A program made the translations under genes and the position numbers. 64,000 nt of DNA from DATCLS01 sp035296625 (lineage in GTDB: Bacteria; Actinomycetota; Acidimicrobiia; Acidimicrobiales; VFJN01): assembly GCA_035296625.1 (NCBI GenBank), contig DATHAO010000049.1, positions 44,851 to 108,850 on the forward strand, in the 5' to 3' direction. The notes beneath the pieces were generated by a model, which saw only the letters and a list, made by a program, of their open reading frames with translations, did not search any database and had not been told where the DNA came from. Shown in pieces: positions 8,178 through 16,936 of this stretch; positions within the stretch are counted from its first letter, which is position 1, and each line of letters begins with the position of its first letter.

Positions 8178-9148
8178 CCACGAACGGCGTCGAGCTGCAC
8201 GTCGACGAATGCGGCGAGGGACCACCCGTGATCTTCGCCCACGGGTTCCCCGAGCTGGCGTTCTCGTGGCGCCACCAGCTGCCCGCCCTCGCTGCCGCGG
8301 GCTACCACGCCGTCGCCCCGGACCAGCGGGGCTACGGGCGCTCGTCCCGTCCCGCGGCGATCGCCGACTACGACGTCGCCCACCTCACCGGCGATCTCGT
8401 CGGCCTGCTGGACGACATCGGCGAGGATCGGGCCGTGTTCGTCGGCCACGACTGGGGCGCCATGGTGGTGTGGGCACTGTCGCTGCTGCACGCCGACCGG
8501 GTCGCCGGCGTGGTCGGCATGAGCGTGCCGTTCCTGCACCGGGCGCCGATGCCACCGACCGAGCTGATGCGTCAGGTCTTCGGGGATGCGTTCTTCTACA
8601 TCCTCTACTTCCAGGAGCCCGAGGTCGCCGACGCCGACCTCGGCCGCGACCCGGCGACCACGATGCGGCGCATGCTCGCCGGGCTGTCCGGCGACCGGGC
8701 GATGGACAGCCTGGCCGACGCCCTGGCGCCCGACGCGCGGGGCTTCGTCGAGCGGCTGCCCGAGCCGGACAACCTGCCGGCCTGGCTGCACCCGGACGAT
8801 CTCGACCGCTACGTCGACGCGTTCACCCGGACCGGGTTCACGGGCGCCATCAACTGGTACCGCAACGTCGACCGCAACTGGGAGCTCACCGAGCCGGTGG
8901 CGGACGCCCAGGTGGCGGCCCCGTCGCTGTTCGTCGGCGGCCGCCTCGATCCGGTGCTGCTCATGACCCCACCCGACTCCCAGGAACCCTGGCTGTCCGA
9001 CCACCGCGGGACCGTGCTCGTCGAGGGCGCCGGCCACTGGGTGCAACAAGAGGCGCCCGCCGAGGTCAACGACGCCCTGCTCGGCTTCCTCGCCGGCCTC
9101 GACAGCCCGTACGGCCGGCCCGGCGGTGCCGCCCGGGGGTCGGCCTGA
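8123..9148 (+). CDS. Epoxide hydrolase-like alpha/beta hydrolase
   Basis: 341 residues. Motifs of the soluble epoxide hydrolase family are intact: oxyanion motif HGFPE at 40-44, nucleophile Asp110 in GHDWGA, a cap domain with a tyrosine in INWYRN that could activate the epoxide, and catalytic His near 304 in GAGHW. It would hydrolyse an epoxide to a diol, fitting the preceding monooxygenase and the following alcohol dehydrogenase. The ATG at 8123 lies inside the end of the upstream gene; a GTG at 8159 is the alternative. Its stop overlaps the next start as TGATG. Confidence 0.88.
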   Translation: MPDANRPADAPLVRSRPVTTNGVELHVDECGEGPPVIFAHGFPELAFSWRHQLPALAAAGYHAVAPDQRGYGRSSRPAAIADYDVAHLTGDLVGLLDDIGEDRAVFVGHDWGAMVVWALSLLHADRVAGVVGMSVPFLHRAPMPPTELMRQVFGDAFFYILYFQEPEVADADLGRDPATTMRRMLAGLSGDRAMDSLADALAPDARGFVERLPEPDNLPAWLHPDDLDRYVDAFTRTGFTGAINWYRNVDRNWELTEPVADAQVAAPSLFVGGRLDPVLLMTPPDSQEPWLSDHRGTVLVEGAGHWVQQEAPAEVNDALLGFLAGLDSPYGRPGGAARGSA

Positions 9149-10185
9149 TGCGGGCGGTCGCCCTGCGGGCCGGCAAGCTCGTCGTGCGCGACGACGTGCC
9201 GGATCCCCGGCCCGGACTCGGTCAGGTGCTCGCCCGGGTCGAGGCGTGCGGCATCTGCGGGTCGGACCTGCACTTCGCCCGGCACGGCGCCCGGATGCTC
9301 GACCTCACCGCCCGCATGTCGGGGTTGCCCGAGATCGGCACCCCCTTGGTGGACCTCGACCGCGACGTGTTCATGGGCCACGAGTTCGCCGCCGAGGTGC
9401 TGGAGGCGGGGCCCGACACGGCCGCGCCGGCGCCGGGCACGCTCGTCACGTCCATCCCGATGATGATCACCGCCACCGGCCTGAGCGACCTCGTCTACAG
9501 CAACGAGCTGCCGGCGGGCTACGGCGAGCAGATCCTGCTCTCGGCACCGCTGCTGCTGGAGGTGCCGAACGGGCTCGACGCCCGGCGGGCGGCCCTCACC
9601 GAGCCGATGGCGGTGGGCCTGCACGCCGTGAACCGCTCGGGCATCGCCGCGGGGGACGGCGCCCTGGTCATGGGCTGCGGCCCGGTCGGCCTCGCCGTGA
9701 TCGCGGCGCTCGGCCTGCGGGGCGTCGAGCCCATCGTGGCCAGCGACCTCTCCCCCGCCCGCCGCGCGCTCGCTGCGACGATGGGCGCCCACGAGGTCGT
9801 CGACCCGACGGTCGAGCCGGCGTTCGAGGCCTGGGCGCGATCCGGCCGGGGCCGGCCGCTCGTCGTCTTCGAGGCGATCGGCGTGCCCGGCATCATCGAC
9901 GACGCCATGCGCGACGCTCCGGCCGGATCGCGGCTCGTCGTCGCGGGCGTGTGCATGGAGGCAGACCGGATCAACCCGCTCTTCGGCATCGCGAAGGAGC
10001 TGAACGTGCAGTTCGTGCTGGGCTACGACCCCGAGGAGTTCGCCGCCACCCTGCGCTCGATCGCCGAGGGCGAACTCGACGTCGAGCCGCTGATCACCGG
10101 CGAGGTCGACCTCGACGGCGTGCCCGGGGCGTTCGCCGAGCTGGCCGACCCGCAGCGGCAGTGCAAGGTGCTGGTGGTGCCCTGA
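9148..10185 (+). CDS. Zinc-binding alcohol dehydrogenase (MDR family)
   Basis: 345 residues, starting at the ATG in the TGATG overlap with the epoxide hydrolase. The catalytic-zinc ligands are in ACGICGSDLH (Cys34) and GHE (77-79), and the NAD(P)-binding motif GCGPVGLAVIAAL is near 174-186. The four-cysteine structural-zinc lobe is absent; the corresponding region reads SIPMMITATG, so this belongs to the medium-chain dehydrogenases without structural zinc. It would oxidise the diol or alcohol produced by the previous two enzymes. The next gene starts in another TGATG overlap. Confidence 0.88.
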   Translation: MRAVALRAGKLVVRDDVPDPRPGLGQVLARVEACGICGSDLHFARHGARMLDLTARMSGLPEIGTPLVDLDRDVFMGHEFAAEVLEAGPDTAAPAPGTLVTSIPMMITATGLSDLVYSNELPAGYGEQILLSAPLLLEVPNGLDARRAALTEPMAVGLHAVNRSGIAAGDGALVMGCGPVGLAVIAALGLRGVEPIVASDLSPARRALAATMGAHEVVDPTVEPAFEAWARSGRGRPLVVFEAIGVPGIIDDAMRDAPAGSRLVVAGVCMEADRINPLFGIAKELNVQFVLGYDPEEFAATLRSIAEGELDVEPLITGEVDLDGVPGAFAELADPQRQCKVLVVP

Positions 10186-11207
10186 TGCGCCTGCGCCTCA
10201 CGCCCGACGACGACCTCCTCCACCCGGTGGAGGCCGCCACCAACTTCAACGAGAGCCGCTACTACAACTTCTACGAGCCGGCATGCGGGCTGGGCGGCTG
10301 GGTGCGCATGGGCAACCGGCCGAACGAGGGCTACGCCGAGATGACCGTGTGCCTCTACCTGCCGGACGGCTCGGTGGCGTTCACCTACGGCCGCCCCGGC
10401 ATCACCGGCCACGAGGCGCACGACGCCGGGGGCCTGCGGTTCGAGGTCGTCGAGCCCTACGTCGAGCACCACGTCACCTACGACGGCCGGGTCGCCCTGC
10501 TCGACCGTCCCCGCGCGATGGAGGACCCGCGCGCCGCGTTCGCCGACAGCCCCCGGGCCGGGTGCCACCTCGACCTGGCGGTGCGGGCCGTCGCCCGGCC
10601 CTGGGGCGGCGAGCCCGAGGCCGAGGAGGGCGAGGTGCTGCCGACCGAGGACCCCGAGCGATCCTTCGCCCGCGGTCACACCGAGCAGCACATCGCCTCG
10701 ACGGGCACGGTGCGGGTCGGTGACCGGACGTTCACGGTGGTGGACGCGCTCGGCCTGCGTGACCACTCGTGGGGCCCGCGCTACTGGCAGGCCATCTGGT
10801 GGTACCGGTGGCTCACGATCAACCTCGGCCGGGACCTGGGCATGGCCTGCACGGTGTCGGGCACCGAGGGCGGCGAGCGCAGGGCGCACGGCTTCCTCTT
10901 CGACCGGGCGCGGTACGGCGACGACCGGTGGGTGCCCATCCGGGGCGTCGAGCTGACCAGCGACTACGACGAGGGCTGGTACCACCGGGCCGTGCACGCC
11001 GTCGTCAGCACCGACGACCACACGTACCGGGTGGAGGGCGCGGTGTGGTCCGACATCCCGCTGCGCAACCGGCGCGAGGGGCTGGTCACCCGGATCACCG
11101 AGGGCATGACGACGTGGCGGTGCGGCGACCTCGTCGGCTCGGGCCTGGCCGAGTACCTCGACCAGATCGTCGACGGCCGCCCCGTCGGCGCCGCCGCCGG
11201 TGCCTGA
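10185..11207 (+). CDS. DUF7064/DUF7065 (lipocalin-like, CrtC-related) protein
   Basis: 340 residues without catalytic motifs I can name. The pattern (ESRYYNFYEP near residue 24, ITGHEAHDAGG, LGLRDHSWGPRYW near 190, then WYHRAVHAVV and a C-terminal EYLDQ) matches the paired DUF7065/DUF7064 domains seen next to CoA ligases and P450s in actinobacteria and proteobacteria; the fold resembles hydroxyneurosporene-hydratase type double beta-barrels. Its role in lipid or terpenoid degradation is not established. The conserved RDHSWGPR segment may be the active site. It overlaps neighbours on both sides (TGATG, then 8 bases). Confidence 0.7.
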   Translation: MRLRLTPDDDLLHPVEAATNFNESRYYNFYEPACGLGGWVRMGNRPNEGYAEMTVCLYLPDGSVAFTYGRPGITGHEAHDAGGLRFEVVEPYVEHHVTYDGRVALLDRPRAMEDPRAAFADSPRAGCHLDLAVRAVARPWGGEPEAEEGEVLPTEDPERSFARGHTEQHIASTGTVRVGDRTFTVVDALGLRDHSWGPRYWQAIWWYRWLTINLGRDLGMACTVSGTEGGERRAHGFLFDRARYGDDRWVPIRGVELTSDYDEGWYHRAVHAVVSTDDHTYRVEGAVWSDIPLRNRREGLVTRITEGMTTWRCGDLVGSGLAEYLDQIVDGRPVGAAAGA

Positions 11208-12780
11208 CGCCCACACGACCGAGGGGTCCGGCGCCGGGCCCGAGGCGACGGGTGCCCCCCCGGAGGCGGGGCGCGGCGGGTCCGAGGCGGCGGTTGCCCG
11301 CCCGGAGGCGGGGCCCGCCGGGCCGGCGAGTGCCGGACCCGACTCGGCGGGTGCCGGCGCGGAGGCGGCGATCGCCGCCGGAGTGGCCCGGGCCCTGACC
11401 GCCCGGCTCGGGCCGGTCCGCATCGAGGGGCTGGAGCGCCTGACCGGCGGGGCATCGCGCGAGACGTGGCGGGTCGACGCGGTCGACGCCGCCGGCGCGG
11501 TCCACCCGCTGGTGCTGCGCCGGGACCCGCCCGGACGGCCCGGTCCGTCCGGCGCCATGCGCCGCGAGGCCGACGCCTTGCGCGTCGCGGGCGCCGCCGG
11601 GCTCGCCGTGCCCGAGGTGGTAGCCGCCAGCGAGGACCCGGCGTGCTGGGGCTCGGCCGGGATCGTCATGGCCCGCGTCGAGGGGCAGGCGCTGGCCCGG
11701 CGCATCCTGCGCGACGACGCCTACGCCGGGGCCCGGGCGCGCCTGGCCGGCGACTGCGGGCGCTTCCTCGCCGGCCTCCACGCCCTCGACCCCGGCGCCG
11801 TCCCCGGCCTGGAGGCCGGCGACCAGCTGGCGAGGTGGCGCGACGCCCTCGATTTCACCGGCGGCAGCAGCCCCACCTTCGAGCTGGCGCTGCGCTGGCT
11901 CGACGCTCACCGGCCGCCCGCCTCCGGGACGCTCGCGCGCCCGGCGATCGTCCATGGCGATTTCCGCCTCGGCAACCTGCTGGTCGGCCCGGACGGTCTA
12001 CGGGCGGTGCTCGACTGGGAGCTCGTCCACGCCGGCGACCCCATCGAGGATCTCGGTTGGCTGTGCGTTCGGGCGTGGCGCTTCGGCGCCGAACCGCCGG
12101 TGGGGGGGTTCGGCCGCCGCGAGCAGCTCGTCGAGGCGTACGTCGCCGCCGGCGGCCGCCCGGTCGACCCGGAAGCGCTGCGCTGGTGGGAGGTGTTCGG
12201 CACGCTGCGCTGGGGTGTCATCTGCCTCGGCCAGGTCGACGCCCACCTCACCGGGGCGCTGCGGTCCGTCGAGCTAGCCGCCATCGGTCGCCGGGTCTGC
12301 GAGCAGGAGTGGGACCTGCTCCTGCTGCTCGCCCCCGATGCCGTCGCCGCCGTCGCGCCCCGCCTGGCGGCGGCCGACCGGTCCGACGCGACGGCTCCGA
12401 CCGCCGACCCGGGGTTGCACGGGCGCCCCACGGCCGGTGAGCTGCTCGCGGCCGTGCGCGAGTACCTGCGTGACGATGTGATGCCGGGTACGACCGGGCG
12501 CCTGGCGTACCACGCCCGGGTCGCGGCGAACGTGCTCGCGGTGGTCGAGCGCGAGCTCGTCGCGGGCCCCGATCCGGTCGGCGCGCACCGGACGGGCCTT
12601 GCCCTCCTCGGCGCCGCGTCCGACGCCGAACTGGCCGCCGCCCTGCGCTCCGGCGCGCTGGCCGGCCGTGACGGCGACGTGATCGGCGTGCTCGCCCGCG
12701 CCGTGGCTGACAAGCTGGCGGTGGCGAACCCGCGGTACGCGGGGACGTCGGCCGGCGCGGGAGGGGGCTCCGATGGGTGA
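11200..12780 (+). CDS. APH-type phosphotransferase fused to DUF6285
   Basis: 526 residues. Residues 1-60 are an Ala/Gly/Pro/Glu linker of low complexity. Residues about 65-380 are an aminoglycoside-phosphotransferase/choline-kinase-like kinase with the Brenner motif HGDFRLGNLL (His252) and the metal motif LDWELVHAGDP (near 271). Residues about 415-505 are a DUF6285 domain (TAGELLAAVREYLRDDVMP). These two domains are usually separate neighbouring genes in acyl-CoA gene clusters; here they are joined. The related human ACAD10/11 kinases phosphorylate 4-hydroxyacyl groups, so a similar role on a hydroxylated acyl-CoA is possible. GTG start; 8-base overlaps on both sides. Confidence 0.78.
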   Translation: MPDAHTTEGSGAGPEATGAPPEAGRGGSEAAVARPEAGPAGPASAGPDSAGAGAEAAIAAGVARALTARLGPVRIEGLERLTGGASRETWRVDAVDAAGAVHPLVLRRDPPGRPGPSGAMRREADALRVAGAAGLAVPEVVAASEDPACWGSAGIVMARVEGQALARRILRDDAYAGARARLAGDCGRFLAGLHALDPGAVPGLEAGDQLARWRDALDFTGGSSPTFELALRWLDAHRPPASGTLARPAIVHGDFRLGNLLVGPDGLRAVLDWELVHAGDPIEDLGWLCVRAWRFGAEPPVGGFGRREQLVEAYVAAGGRPVDPEALRWWEVFGTLRWGVICLGQVDAHLTGALRSVELAAIGRRVCEQEWDLLLLLAPDAVAAVAPRLAAADRSDATAPTADPGLHGRPTAGELLAAVREYLRDDVMPGTTGRLAYHARVAANVLAVVERELVAGPDPVGAHRTGLALLGAASDAELAAALRSGALAGRDGDVIGVLARAVADKLAVANPRYAGTSAGAGGGSDG

Positions 12781-14497
12781 CGCAGGCGGTGGTGACCTGT
12801 TCGCCATCGAGGAACGCGAGGTCGACGGCCGGCCACTGCGGGTTTTCACGAACGCCCCGCCGTCGCTGCGTACCATCTGGCAGCTGAGCGCCGGGCACGG
12901 CGACGCGACCTACCTCGTCTACGAGGGCGAACGCACCTCCTACGCCGAGGCGCACACACAGGTCGCCGCCCTGGCCCACCACCTGGCCGGCTCTCTCCGC
13001 GTCACCAAGGGGGATCGTGTTGCGATCGCCATGCGCAACTACCCCGAGTGGGTCGTGGCGTTCTGGGCGGCCGCCGCGGTCGGGGCCGTGGTCGTGCCGC
13101 TCAACGCCTGGTGGACGGGACCCGAGCTGGCCTACGGCCTGACCGACTCGGGCGCCAAGGTGCTCGTGGCCGACGGCGAGCGGCTCGAGCGGCTCGGGCC
13201 GCACCTCGCGGGCACGGGCGTCGAGGCGGTCATCGCCGCCCGGACCGACGCGCCCGTCCCACCGGGCACGCGCGCCTGGGCCGACGTGCTGGACGAGGCG
13301 CTCGACCGCAGCGGCGGCGACGCCACGCTGCCGCCGGCCGAGGTCGGTCCCGACGACGACGCCACGATCATGTACACCTCGGGCACGACCGGCCGGCCCA
13401 AGGGCGCGGTCGGTACGAATCGCAACGTCGGCGCCCACATCATGAACGTGATCTACGCCACCACGGCCCCGCCGGCGGACGCCGTGGAGCCGGCCGGGTC
13501 GGGCGGGTCGGCCCCGGCGGGCGGGGCGAGCGGACTAGTCGGGGAGCGGCCCGTCACGCTGCTCACGTTCCCGCTGTTCCACGTCGGCGGGCTGCACTCG
13601 TTCCTGCTCCCCTACACGGTGGCGGGCGGCACGGTCGTGCTGCTCTACCGGTGGGACACCGCCACCGCCCTCGACCTGGTCGAGCGCGAGGGCGTGACCG
13701 CCATCGGCGGCGTGCCCACCACGATGTTCGAGCTACTCGACGAGGCTCGTCGCCAGGGCCGGGACCTGCCCACGCTGACCGGGGTGGCGTCGGGCGCCAC
13801 GTTGGTCCCGCCCGAGTTGGTGCGCCGCATCGACGGCCAGCTCGGCTCGCGGGCGGCGCCCACGAACGGCTACGGGCTCACCGAGACGGCGGGCGCCGCG
13901 ATCGCCAACGTAGGCCGCCGCTACCTCGACCGGCCGAACAGCGTGGGCCAGCCGATCTCACCGGTGATGGAGGTGCGCATCGCCGACCCCGACGGGCGGC
14001 CCGTGCCCGCCGGCGAGACCGGCGAGGTCTGGCTGCGGGGGCCGACGGTGTTCCGCGGGTACCACGGCAACTCCGGGGCGACCGCGGCCGCCCTCACCGA
14101 CGACGGCTGGTTCCGCACAGGCGACGCCGGCATGCTCGACGACGACGGCTACCTCTACGTCGTCGACCGGCTGAAGGACGTGATCATCCGCGGGGGCGAG
14201 AACGTCTACGCCGCCGAGGTCGAGGCGGTGCTCTACGAGCACCCCGACGTGGCGGAGGCCGCCATCGTCGGCGTGCCCGACGAGCGCCTCGGCGAGCAGG
14301 TCGCCGCCGTCGTGCGGTTGCGGCCGGGCGCGGTGACCGGGGCCGAGGCGGTCCGGGCGCACGTGGCGGCCCGGCTGGCAGCGTTCAAGGTGCCGTCGGT
14401 CGTGCACCTCACGCCGGACGCGCTGCCCCGCAACGCCGCGGGCAAGGTCCTCAAGCGGGAACTGCGGACGCAGCTCGCGGGCGAGCCGGTGGCCTGA
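12773..14497 (+). CDS. Class I adenylate-forming CoA ligase
   Basis: 574 residues. YTSGTTGRPKG is near residue 200, NGYGLTETAGA near 365, GWFRTGD near 445 and the catalytic lysine in NAAGKVLKRE near 557. It should activate a carboxylate as acyl-CoA. A Gly/Ala/Pro-rich insertion of about 20 residues lies between the P-loop and the A4 region (near residues 236-258), longer than in most relatives. The ATG at 12773 overlaps the upstream gene by 8 bases, and the next gene begins directly after its stop, so it is cotranscribed with the oxidation enzymes before it. Confidence 0.88.
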   Translation: MGDAGGGDLFAIEEREVDGRPLRVFTNAPPSLRTIWQLSAGHGDATYLVYEGERTSYAEAHTQVAALAHHLAGSLRVTKGDRVAIAMRNYPEWVVAFWAAAAVGAVVVPLNAWWTGPELAYGLTDSGAKVLVADGERLERLGPHLAGTGVEAVIAARTDAPVPPGTRAWADVLDEALDRSGGDATLPPAEVGPDDDATIMYTSGTTGRPKGAVGTNRNVGAHIMNVIYATTAPPADAVEPAGSGGSAPAGGASGLVGERPVTLLTFPLFHVGGLHSFLLPYTVAGGTVVLLYRWDTATALDLVEREGVTAIGGVPTTMFELLDEARRQGRDLPTLTGVASGATLVPPELVRRIDGQLGSRAAPTNGYGLTETAGAAIANVGRRYLDRPNSVGQPISPVMEVRIADPDGRPVPAGETGEVWLRGPTVFRGYHGNSGATAAALTDDGWFRTGDAGMLDDDGYLYVVDRLKDVIIRGGENVYAAEVEAVLYEHPDVAEAAIVGVPDERLGEQVAAVVRLRPGAVTGAEAVRAHVAARLAAFKVPSVVHLTPDALPRNAAGKVLKRELRTQLAGEPVA

Positions 14498-15976
14498 GTG
14501 ACCACCTCGGACATCACGGGCGAGGGCGTGACCGGGGACGGCGCTGGCGCCGAGCGGGTGACCGACGACGGCGCCACCGGCGAGCGGGTGACCGGCGACG
14601 GCGCCACCGGCGAGCGGGTGACCGGCGACGACGCCGCAGATGGATCCCCGGTCGCCGAGCCGAGCGGGGGGGTGCCGCCCGAGGTGGCGGCCCGCCTGGT
14701 GCGGGCGCTCGACCGGGCGCCGTCGATGTTCGTGACGCTCATCGACGCCAACATGCACTCCGCCTGGCTGAGCACCTCGGCCACGTGGATCACCGGCACC
14801 GATCCCGTGAGCCGGCCGGGCCGTCACGCGCTCGAGCGCATCCACCCCGACGACGTCCCCCGGCTGATCCACGGCATGGAGCAGCTCCGGGCGGTGCCGC
14901 CCCGGGGCGGGACCGGCGTGCCGGTCGTCGAACCGCTCCGCTACCGCATCCGGCGCCCGGACGACACGTGGATCACCGTCGAGGCCTTCGCCCAGAACCT
15001 TCTCGAGGACCCCGAGGTCCAGGGCCTGCTGGTCATGGGACGCCGGGTCGGCGGCGAACTCGACGGCGTGGGCCACGTCGTCGACCTGCTGGTATCGGAC
15101 GCCGCGCTGCCCTGCGTGCTCGCCGCCTGCGCGGACCTCGTCCCCCACTACCTCGGCGCGGCCGCGGTCGTGGGGCTGGTCGACGGCGACGTCGTGGTCG
15201 GCACGCCGGCCGGCAGCCCGGTCGGGCGGCTGGCCGCCGACGAGCGGTGGTGGCGCGACGCCGTCGGCGACTGCAAGACCCGGACCACCGCCGGCTTCGC
15301 CGGCTTCCCCGACGACCTGGCTGCCGAGGCGTACGACGCGGGCTTCCGCTCGGTGTGGGTCGTGCCGCTGACCGACGCCACCAGCGGCGACGCCCTCGGA
15401 GCGGTCGTCGCCTGGGTGCGCCTCGACGTCGAGCTGAACATCGCCACCGAGGACGGGCTGCGCCAGGCGGCCCGCCTGGCCACGCTCGTCATCGGCGAGC
15501 AACGCCGCCACGAGGCACTGCGGCGGGAGGCGATGACCGACCCGCTGACCGGGCTCGGGAACCGCTCCGCACTGCGGCGGCGCCTCGATGCCGACCACAG
15601 CCCGGTGACTGTGGCGCTCGTCGATCTCGACGGGTTCAAACCGGTGAACGACACCCACGGCCACGAGGTCGGCGACGAGGTGCTCCGGGTCGTCGGCCGG
15701 CGCCTGCTGGCCGCCGTGCGCGAGGACGACTGCGTGGTTCGCTTCGGCGGCGACGAGTTCGCCGTCGTGTTCGCGGACGGCACGACGCCCGACGGCGTGT
15801 CGCGGGCGACCGAGCGGATCGCCGCCGCAATCGGGACGCCCCTCGAAGCCGCCGGCGGCCTGACCCTGGCGGTGACCGCCAGTATCGGCGTGGCGACGGC
15901 GCCGCCGACCGAGGTGGTCCCGTTGGCCGACCGCGCCCTCTACCAGGCGAAGGCCCGGCGGGACACGCCCCGCTGA
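14498..15976 (+). CDS. Diguanylate cyclase with PAS and GAF-like sensors
   Basis: 492 residues. Residues 1-50 are a repetitive head (three 10-residue units). A PAS-like domain follows (about 60-180; TLIDANMHSAWLSTSATWITG), then a GAF-like domain (about 190-335) and a GGDEF domain (about 345-490). The active-site signature RFGGDEF is intact near 416-420, and an RxxD inhibitory site (REDD) stands five residues before it, so the enzyme should make cyclic di-GMP and be inhibited by it. No signal peptide or membrane helix is seen, so it is cytosolic. It starts with GTG immediately after the CoA ligase stop, an unusual partner for a catabolic operon. Confidence 0.85.
   Translation: MTTSDITGEGVTGDGAGAERVTDDGATGERVTGDGATGERVTGDDAADGSPVAEPSGGVPPEVAARLVRALDRAPSMFVTLIDANMHSAWLSTSATWITGTDPVSRPGRHALERIHPDDVPRLIHGMEQLRAVPPRGGTGVPVVEPLRYRIRRPDDTWITVEAFAQNLLEDPEVQGLLVMGRRVGGELDGVGHVVDLLVSDAALPCVLAACADLVPHYLGAAAVVGLVDGDVVVGTPAGSPVGRLAADERWWRDAVGDCKTRTTAGFAGFPDDLAAEAYDAGFRSVWVVPLTDATSGDALGAVVAWVRLDVELNIATEDGLRQAARLATLVIGEQRRHEALRREAMTDPLTGLGNRSALRRRLDADHSPVTVALVDLDGFKPVNDTHGHEVGDEVLRVVGRRLLAAVREDDCVVRFGGDEFAVVFADGTTPDGVSRATERIAAAIGTPLEAAGGLTLAVTASIGVATAPPTEVVPLADRALYQAKARRDTPR
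14541..14630 (+). repeat. Three 30-bp tandem repeats in the diguanylate cyclase head
   Basis: Units at 14541-14570, 14571-14600 and 14601-14630; the last two are identical and the first differs at a few positions. Each encodes ten residues built around ATGERVTGD. The period is a multiple of three, so copy-number change would keep the frame. Confidence 0.8.
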
Positions 15977-16026
15977 GCCCGCCGGGACACCCCCGCTGAG
16001 CCCGGCGGGACACCCCCGCTGAGCCA
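15957..16026 (+). repeat. Three tandem 23/24-bp units spanning the stop codon
   Basis: Units 15957-15980 (24 bp), 15981-16003 (23 bp) and 16004-16026 (23 bp) each carry GGGACAC, CCCGCTGAGCC. The first unit contains the stop codon of the diguanylate cyclase gene; the other two lie downstream. The remaining bases to 16202 show no gene. Confidence 0.8.
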
Positions 16027-16202
16027 GGCGGCCCGGCGCGTCCGTGTCCGGTGACGGATCGGGTCGCCAACCGACCGGATGCGTCAGCGGACCCGACCGA
16101 CCCGGCCCGCCGACGCCGAGACCGCCGTGCCACGGCTCCGCCGGAGCTCGCTGCGGTGCGCGTGCCCGTCGGCCCACGGCCCGCCGGCTCGCAGTCGGCC
16201 GC

Positions 16203-16817
16203 TCACGGTCGTCGGCGCAGCGTCGCCTCGAGGTGGTGCTGGTGGGGCTGGCCCACGGCGCCCATCGCCACCTCGTAGCGCAGCTCGTCGCCGACCACGA
16301 CGATGCGGCGCTCCGTCGTGAGGACCTCCTTGGCCGTGGCCGTCCGGGCGACCTCGGTCGAGCGGACGTGCACGGTGAGCCCGTCGGCGGTGGCGACCGC
16401 CTCCCCGGCGGCCAGCTCGGCGAGGCCCGTCGGGTGGGCCAGTACCAGCTCCACGGCGATACCGACGGCCGCGCCGCCTTCCGGGGCGCCGGCGACGTCG
16501 GTCGGCTCGGCGACGTTGCCGCCGGCCGTCGGGACGACGTCGGTGGGGGCGGCGGGGGCGGTGCCGGCGGCCGTCGGGCCGACGCCGCGCAGGTAGCCCG
16601 ACTCGGCGTGGGCCGGCAGACCGGTATCGAGGCGCCGGGTGGCCTGGCGGTAGGCGAGGAACGGCTTGCCGACGTGCCCGAACGAGATCTCTTCGCGGTA
16701 GGAGAAACCCTCGATCGTGGGGTAGGTGCCCACCCCCTCGCCGACCCACGTGCCGAGCAACGGAGCGAGCACGGCGACGTCGGGGTGCAGTGCCGGCGAC
16801 GGTGTCTCAGTACCCAT
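16203..16817 (-). CDS. Nitrobindin-family heme protein (FABP-like beta-barrel)
   Basis: 204 residues. The GTWVGEG motif near residue 21 and the C-terminal AVGQPHQHHLEATLRR segment with the conserved histidines match nitrobindins, ten-stranded beta-barrels that bind ferric heme and react with nitric oxide or peroxynitrite. An Ala/Pro/Thr-rich insertion of about 40 residues (centred near 100) interrupts the barrel and makes the protein longer than typical 160-190-residue homologues. I start at the ATG at 16817, directly before the conserved domain; an upstream in-frame start would add 29 Arg/Ala-rich residues. Divergent from the next gene. Confidence 0.8.
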   Translation of the reverse strand: MGTETPSPALHPDVAVLAPLLGTWVGEGVGTYPTIEGFSYREEISFGHVGKPFLAYRQATRRLDTGLPAHAESGYLRGVGPTAAGTAPAAPTDVVPTAGGNVAEPTDVAGAPEGGAAVGIAVELVLAHPTGLAELAAGEAVATADGLTVHVRSTEVARTATAKEVLTTERRIVVVGDELRYEVAMGAVGQPHQHHLEATLRRRP

Positions 16818-16936
16818 GCGCCGGACCGTACCCACGGCTGCCCGACTGCGCGGGCTCCGAGCGGCCCGACTGTGCGCAGGCTGTACGGCCGCCGGTGTAG
16901 GCATGGGTCCCGCAGCCGGTCCCGAGGAGGCAGACG

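Noticed and set aside
14541..16026. Tandem repeats as a CRISPR array
   Set aside because: Units are directly adjacent without unique spacers, and no cas genes are present.
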